From positions 1 to 8,175 of the forward strand of contig MHHA01000053.1 of NCBI GenBank assembly GCA_001805845.1: a stretch of 8,175 nucleotides of DNA, written 5' to 3'. The DNA comes from Omnitrophica WOR_2 bacterium RIFCSPLOWO2_12_FULL_46_30. Lineage in GTDB: Bacteria > Omnitrophota > Gorgyraeia > Gygaellales > UBA12090. Under the pieces are notes generated by a model. That model had not been told where the DNA came from, ran no database searches, and saw only the letters and a program-made list of their open reading frames with translations. Position 1 is the stretch's first letter, and every line of letters begins with the position of its first letter. A program made the position numbers and the translations under genes. Of the stretch, positions 4,819 through 8,175 are shown piece by piece.

Positions 4819-5463
4819 ATGTACGTCATAATCGTCGGATGCGGCAGGGTGGGTTCAGAGTTGGCCAAGCTTCTTTCAGCTGAAGGCCATAATGTGGTGG
4901 TCATTGACCGTTCTCTGAAAAGCTTTGAGCGCTTAGGCAGGACTTTTAACGGGATGACCCTGGTAGGCAATGGCTTTGACGTAGAGCTTCTTAAGCATGC
5001 CGGGATTGCCCAGGCAGATGCCTTTTGCAGCGTTACCAACGGCGATAACACCAACATCGTCTCTGCCCAGGTTGCCAAGAAAATATTCAAGGTCCCCAAG
5101 GTCATTGCCCGCGTATACGACCCTAACCGGGCGGATATCTATAGAGCCCTGGGCTTAGATATTTTAAGCGGGACTATCCTCTTTGCGGCAATGATACGCG
5201 ATAAAATCATTGAGAGCCGTTTTTCCAGCTATTTGATTGAAAGCAAGGATGTGGGGGTGCTTGAGATTGAGGCTGATGATAAGCTTATTGGTAAGACGGT
5301 GGAAGAGATCAATATGCCGGGAGAATTAGTAGTGGTGATGATTAAAAGCGTAAAAGGCACAATACTGCCCGAGGCAAAGACCAAAATCCAGAAGAACGAT
5401 GTGATTATGGCGATAGTAAAGACCGATAAGTTAGATAAGGTAAGGAAGAGATTCAGGATATAA
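4819..5463 (+). CDS. trkA: TrkA/KtrA-type K+ uptake regulatory protein (first copy)
   Basis: This 214-aa cytoplasmic RCK protein is a gating subunit for a Trk/Ktr potassium transporter. The N-terminal Rossmann domain starts with MYVIIVGCGRVGSELA (GxGxxG at residues 7-12), and an acidic D30 ends the second strand (VVVIDRS), consistent with binding of NAD(H) or an adenine nucleotide. GNGFDVELLKHAGIAQADAF and RVYDPNRADIYRALGLDI are typical later RCK-N segments. The C-terminal part from about residue 135 is an RCK-C domain (VLEIEADDKLIGKTVEEI). It is one RCK unit, about half the length of E. coli TrkA (458 aa). The ATG at 4819 is preferred because the Rossmann strand begins there; ATGs at 4792 and 4801 lie in the repeat array. 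Its TAA stop is the first three bases of the 67-bp repeat. Confidence 0.92.
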   Translation: MYVIIVGCGRVGSELAKLLSAEGHNVVVIDRSLKSFERLGRTFNGMTLVGNGFDVELLKHAGIAQADAFCSVTNGDNTNIVSAQVAKKIFKVPKVIARVYDPNRADIYRALGLDILSGTILFAAMIRDKIIESRFSSYLIESKDVGVLEIEADDKLIGKTVEEINMPGELVVVMIKSVKGTILPEAKTKIQKNDVIMAIVKTDKLDKVRKRFRI

Positions 5464-5527
5464 TTCACAGACGCCCTACGGGCTACAGCTTACGTCGCTT
5501 ACGCTCCGTAAGCTGTCTGTTCATTAA
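5461..5527. repeat. 67-bp palindromic repeat, copy B (between the two trkA genes)
   Basis: Identical over 67 bp to 3943-4009. Its first three bases are the stop codon of trkA1, and its last base is immediately followed by the trkA2 ATG, so the element forms the entire intergenic gap. The main hairpin arms are 5485-5494 and 5507-5516. No Shine-Dalgarno lies in its last 20 nt. Confidence 0.93.
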
Positions 5528-6190
5528 ATGTATATCATTATTGTAGGCGCGGGGAAGGTTGGGCATTTCTTAGCCAGGAGGCTGCTTGCGGATAAGCATA
5601 CCGTGGTGGTCATTGAAAAGGACAACTCTGCCTGCGAAGAGCTCGCCAGAGACTTAAGCGGCTTGGTCATTCATGGAGACGGCTGTGACCCTAAGTATCT
5701 GGAGGAAGCAGGGATATCCCGGGCGGATGTAGTAGCCAGCGTTACCGGAGATGATGAAGATAATCTGGTTATTTCCCAACTGGCAAAAGAAAAATTCAAG
5801 GTTTCCCGCACCGTAGCCAGGATCAACGACCCCCGGAATGAACAGGTTTTTTCGCGCTTGGGAGTGGATGTGCCCATTGACGCTACCGCTATCCTTGCCA
5901 AGATTATTGAAGAAGAGGTTTCTTTTGCCGATTTTGTGAACCTGATGAGTTTTAAGCGGGGAAAACTCGCCATTGTCCGGGTAGACCTCCCTGCGGATTC
6001 ACCGGTTATCAATAAACAACTGCAGGAACTGCAATTGCCGGCAGACTCGGTCCTGGTTTCCATAATCAGGGGCAATGAGGTGATTGTCCCTAAAGGAAAC
6101 ACTGTTCTGCTGGCCCAGGATGATATTATTGCCCTTACCCTTCTCCAGAACGAACAGCAGCTCTTAAGTTATCTCATTGGTAAGATATGA
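5528..6190 (+). CDS. trkA: TrkA/KtrA-type K+ uptake regulatory protein (second copy)
   Basis: This 220-aa RCK protein is a paralogue of its upstream neighbour. The Rossmann start MYIIIVGAGKVGHFLARRLL has GxGxxG at residues 7-12, with E30 closing the second strand (VVVIEKD). GDGCDPKYLEEAGISRADVV and RINDPRNEQVFSRLGVDVPID parallel the first copy. The RCK-C domain runs from about residue 140 (AIVRVDLPADSPVINKQL) to the end. Two adjacent single-unit genes beside trkH may together do the job of the tandem-duplicated E. coli TrkA, forming a mixed gating ring; that is inference. The start abuts the 67-bp repeat. The stop TGA (6188-6190) overlaps the next ATG (6187) in an ATGA junction, implying translational coupling. 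Confidence 0.93.
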   Translation: MYIIIVGAGKVGHFLARRLLADKHTVVVIEKDNSACEELARDLSGLVIHGDGCDPKYLEEAGISRADVVASVTGDDEDNLVISQLAKEKFKVSRTVARINDPRNEQVFSRLGVDVPIDATAILAKIIEEEVSFADFVNLMSFKRGKLAIVRVDLPADSPVINKQLQELQLPADSVLVSIIRGNEVIVPKGNTVLLAQDDIIALTLLQNEQQLLSYLIGKI

Positions 6191-6333
6191 ACCCCGCACC
6201 TTCTCTGAAATTCAAAAACGCAGTGATGGTCATCTGCCAGTCCACTCAAGGCATCCTGATTGAGATAGCCTATAGCTTTGCTCTTATCGCGGGGAGTTTT
6301 GCGGTTATCTATCTTGTCCTCTTATTCAAATGA
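6187..6333 (+). CDS. 48-aa single-helix membrane protein between trkA2 and trkH
   Basis: A 48-codon frame runs from the ATG at 6187 to the TGA at 6331-6333, exactly bridging trkA2 and trkH with a 4-bp ATGA overlap at each end. The product begins MNPAPSLKFKNAVMVICQ, a short basic, probably cytoplasmic end. From about residue 23 it becomes hydrophobic (ILIEIAYSFALIAGSFAV, then IYLVLLFK), enough for one transmembrane helix ending in a lysine. The double coupling strongly suggests it is translated and linked to the potassium transporter, perhaps as a small accessory subunit comparable in size to KdpF of the Kdp pump. I know of no named family for it, and its function is not established. Confidence 0.7.
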   Translation: MNPAPSLKFKNAVMVICQSTQGILIEIAYSFALIAGSFAVIYLVLLFK

Positions 6334-7832
6334 TCCTCAAGCCAACCCCAGCTGACCTTAAAACAATCGGATATTATTTAGGGAAAATTATTATCGGCGT
6401 AGGGATGAGCATGCTCCTGCCGCTGGTAAGCGCAGCCGCCTGGGGAGAATTAAATCCTGCCTATGACTTTATCATCGGTTTCCTTATTTGTCTTATTTTC
6501 GGCAAGTTTTTAATATTGCTTTGCTCTACCGAGAAGGACTTGAATTGGGTGCAGGGCATGGTTGTGGTTTCTCTGGCCTGGCTGGCGGCCAGTCTTTTTG
6601 GGGCAATCCCTTTTTATTTAAGCGGCCACTGGGGCTCATATCTTGATTGCGTCTTTGACGCGATGAGCGGTTTTGCCACCACCGGCCTTACCTTAGCGCA
6701 GGACATTGACCACGCAAGCAGGGCAGTGAATCTCTGGAGGCACTTGATTATGTTTATCGGCGGCCAGGGGGTCGTGGTGCTGGCGCTTTCTTTTTTGGTG
6801 CGGGGTTCAGCCGGCGCATTCAGGATGTACGTCGGAGAGGGGCGGGATGAAAAGATACTCCCGAATGTAGTAGAGACCTCGCGTTTTATCTGGATAGTCA
6901 GCATAGTCTATCTTATCTTAGGGACGCTTGCCCTGGCAATCGTTGGCCGGTTAGCAGGGATGTCCTGGCAGAGCGGCTTTTTTCATGGCGCCTGTATCTT
7001 TATGGCTGCTTTTGATACCGGCGGATTCGCTCCGCAATCGCAGAATATTTTATACTATCACAGCTTAAGCTATGAAATCGTAACCATTGTGATTATGATC
7101 CTGGGCTCGCTGAATTTTAAGCTCCATTATACCCTCTGGCTCCGGAGTAAAAAGGAGCTCACTAAGAATATTGAGACGCGCGCCTTTTTTATAACCGTAA
7201 TGCTTACTTTCTTTCTGCTGGCTGTGGGTTTGGCTAAGTCAGGAGTTTATCCCGGCGTAATGGGTTTGTTTAGAAAAGGATTTTATCAGCTCATCTCCGG
7301 CCACACCGGCACCGGCTATCAGACAATTTATGCCCGGCAGTTTATTCATGAATGGGGCGATATCGCTTTAGCCGCCTTAATTGTAGCGATGGGTTTGGGA
7401 GGCGCAGTTTGCTCAACTACCGGCGGTATCAAGATGCTTAGAATCGGGGTGGTCTTTAAGGCGCTCTATAATGATGTGAAACGGATAATGCTTCCCGAGT
7501 CAACGGTATTTATTGAAAAATACCATCATATTAAAGAGATGATGTTAGAGGACCGCCAGGTACGCTCAGCAATGTTAATTTTATTATGTTATCTGGGCTT
7601 ATATGCCTCAGGCGGCATCATTGGTATGCTCTCAGGCTACCCGGCATTAGAGGCCTTTTTTGAATCTACCTCGGCCGCAGCGAATGTGGGTTTGTCCTGC
7701 GGTATAACCAAAGCCGGTATGCCCGCGCTGCTGAAGCTCACCTATATAGCACAGATGTGGATTGGCCGATTAGAGTTTATGTCAATTTTTACCCTCATCG
7801 GCTTTTTTGCGGCATTTGTAAGAGGCAAATGA
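6330..7832 (+). CDS. trkH: Trk-type potassium transporter membrane subunit
   Basis: This 500-aa polytopic inner-membrane protein belongs to the TrkH/KtrB superfamily of K+ translocating subunits. All four pore repeats are recognisable: MSGFATTGLTL (112-122), FMAAFDTGGFAP (224-235), LISGHTGTGYQT (321-332) and STSAAANVGLSCG (446-458). Each filter loop keeps its central glycine (G119, G231, G327 or G329, G454). The conserved intramembrane loop STTGGIKMLR (362-371) and the C-terminal MWIGRLEFMSIFTL (476-489) are also present. Length is close to E. coli TrkH (483 aa). The ATG at 6330 overlaps the stop of the 48-aa gene; no separate Shine-Dalgarno is visible, so initiation is probably by coupling. 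The stop overlaps the ATG of the next gene in the same way. Confidence 0.95.
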   Translation: MILKPTPADLKTIGYYLGKIIIGVGMSMLLPLVSAAAWGELNPAYDFIIGFLICLIFGKFLILLCSTEKDLNWVQGMVVVSLAWLAASLFGAIPFYLSGHWGSYLDCVFDAMSGFATTGLTLAQDIDHASRAVNLWRHLIMFIGGQGVVVLALSFLVRGSAGAFRMYVGEGRDEKILPNVVETSRFIWIVSIVYLILGTLALAIVGRLAGMSWQSGFFHGACIFMAAFDTGGFAPQSQNILYYHSLSYEIVTIVIMILGSLNFKLHYTLWLRSKKELTKNIETRAFFITVMLTFFLLAVGLAKSGVYPGVMGLFRKGFYQLISGHTGTGYQTIYARQFIHEWGDIALAALIVAMGLGGAVCSTTGGIKMLRIGVVFKALYNDVKRIMLPESTVFIEKYHHIKEMMLEDRQVRSAMLILLCYLGLYASGGIIGMLSGYPALEAFFESTSAAANVGLSCGITKAGMPALLKLTYIAQMWIGRLEFMSIFTLIGFFAAFVRGK

Positions 7833-8175
7833 TACCAATACAAACGCATTTAAAGATTCTGCCAGTAAGTTCAGCTTGGACTTATGCGCAAAGGTATAAG
7901 TCCTCGCTCTCAAAGGTAATATTATTTAATGCGTTTGTTTTAGCTCTCAGCTTTCAGCTTTCGGCTGTTTGCTTTGCCCAACAAGCAGTCTCTTCAAGCG
8001 AACTGATTGAACATGCCAGAGAGCTTGATGGCCGGGAAGTAACCTACCAGGGCGAAGTTATTGGCGAGGTAATGAATAGGGGCGATAATTCCTGGGTAAA
8101 CCTTAATGACGGTGAAAATGCCATTGGAATCTGGTTAGATAATAATCTCCTGGGCATTATTTCTTTCTGCGGGAG
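7829..8175 (+). CDS. Exported protein, possibly OB-fold (3' end outside window)
   Basis: A frame of 115 complete codons starts at ATG 7829, overlapping the trkH stop as ATGA, and runs off the window. Residues 22-29 are basic (RYKSSLSK), followed by a hydrophobic stretch 30-50 (VILFNAFVLALSFQLSAVCFA) and then QQAVSSSEL, a convincing signal peptide with cleavage likely after A50. The basic region starts unusually late, and no other in-frame ATG, GTG or TTG precedes it. The visible mature part, with ELDGREVTYQGEVIGEV, GDNSWVNLNDGENAIGIWL, reads as a beta-rich nucleic-acid-binding OB-like domain, but its role is unknown. The first third is encoded by palindromic and tandem repeat DNA. Confidence 0.75.
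   Translation, partial: MIPIQTHLKILPVSSAWTYAQRYKSSLSKVILFNAFVLALSFQLSAVCFAQQAVSSSELIEHARELDGREVTYQGEVIGEVMNRGDNSWVNLNDGENAIGIWLDNNLLGIISFCG
7840..7938. repeat. Nested palindrome inside the 5' end of the last gene
   Basis: The outer arms ACAAACGCATT (7840-7850) and AATGCGTTTGT (7928-7938) are perfectly complementary. Within them, GGACTTAT (7878-7885) pairs with ATAAGTCC (7896-7903) around a 10-nt loop. The structure encodes residues about 4-37, ahead of and into the signal peptide, and looks like a small inserted palindromic element that was kept in frame. Confidence 0.75.
7942..7966 (+). repeat. 7-bp tandem repeat encoding part of the signal peptide
   Basis: Successive units AGCTCTC (7942-7948), AGCTTTC (7949-7955), AGCTTTC (7956-7962) and the start of a fourth (GGCT) are tandem. 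Translated in the gene frame they supply ALSFQLSA of the hydrophobic core. A 7-bp unit changes reading phase each time, which produces varied hydrophobic residues. Confidence 0.75.

Noticed and set aside
3894..5527. CRISPR array
   Set aside because: The repeats are palindromic elements separated by whole genes, with no regular repeat-spacer pattern and no cas genes.
5671..6102. Long minus-strand open frame opposite trkA2
   Set aside because: It lies wholly inside a well-supported RCK gene on the other strand and its product is serine/threonine-rich without recognisable domains.

Overview
This window looks like a bacterial chromosome segment. Every well-supported gene is on the + strand, and two blocks differ in character. 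The housekeeping gene order thrS-infC-rpmI-rplT, a threonyl-tRNA synthetase without a TGS domain, small ATGA-coupled genes and spacers packed with palindromic repeats would fit an uncultivated lineage such as Candidatus Omnitrophota. That placement is only an impression from gene content and style, and no phylogenetic marker was tested.

Block 1 (1-1204) reads as more AT-rich and carries the end of a restriction-modification-like locus. An incomplete protein with a C-terminal staphylococcal-nuclease-like (SNase) domain overlaps by 11 bp a 229-aa protein that resembles the MjaI-type restriction endonucleases. A spacer of about 220 bp with no convincing gene follows (one weak reverse-strand frame), then a complete tRNA-Val(GAC) with encoded CCA.

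Block 2 (1539-8175) begins only 33 bp after the tRNA. It holds thrS, infC (apparently starting at ATT behind a perfect Shine-Dalgarno), rpmI and rplT. A K+ uptake set follows: two single-unit TrkA/KtrA-type RCK proteins, a previously hidden 48-aa one-helix membrane protein, and TrkH. The window ends inside a secreted or periplasmic OB-fold-like protein. The last four genes are chained by ATGA stop/start overlaps, and I see no convincing terminator from thrS onward, so the block could be one long transcript.

The most unusual aspect is the intergenic DNA. A 47-bp hairpin repeat lies on each side of infC. A perfectly identical 67-bp palindromic element fills the gaps before rpmI and before trkA2, ending at or one base before the start codon. 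A 20-bp perfect palindrome overlaps the rplT ribosome-binding site. A tandem/inverted GAGTTC/GAACTC array precedes trkA1, and a nested palindrome plus a 7-bp tandem repeat lie inside the start and signal peptide of the last gene. Several starts next to these elements lack a visible Shine-Dalgarno. The elements have therefore either become part of the translation initiation regions or are tolerated there.
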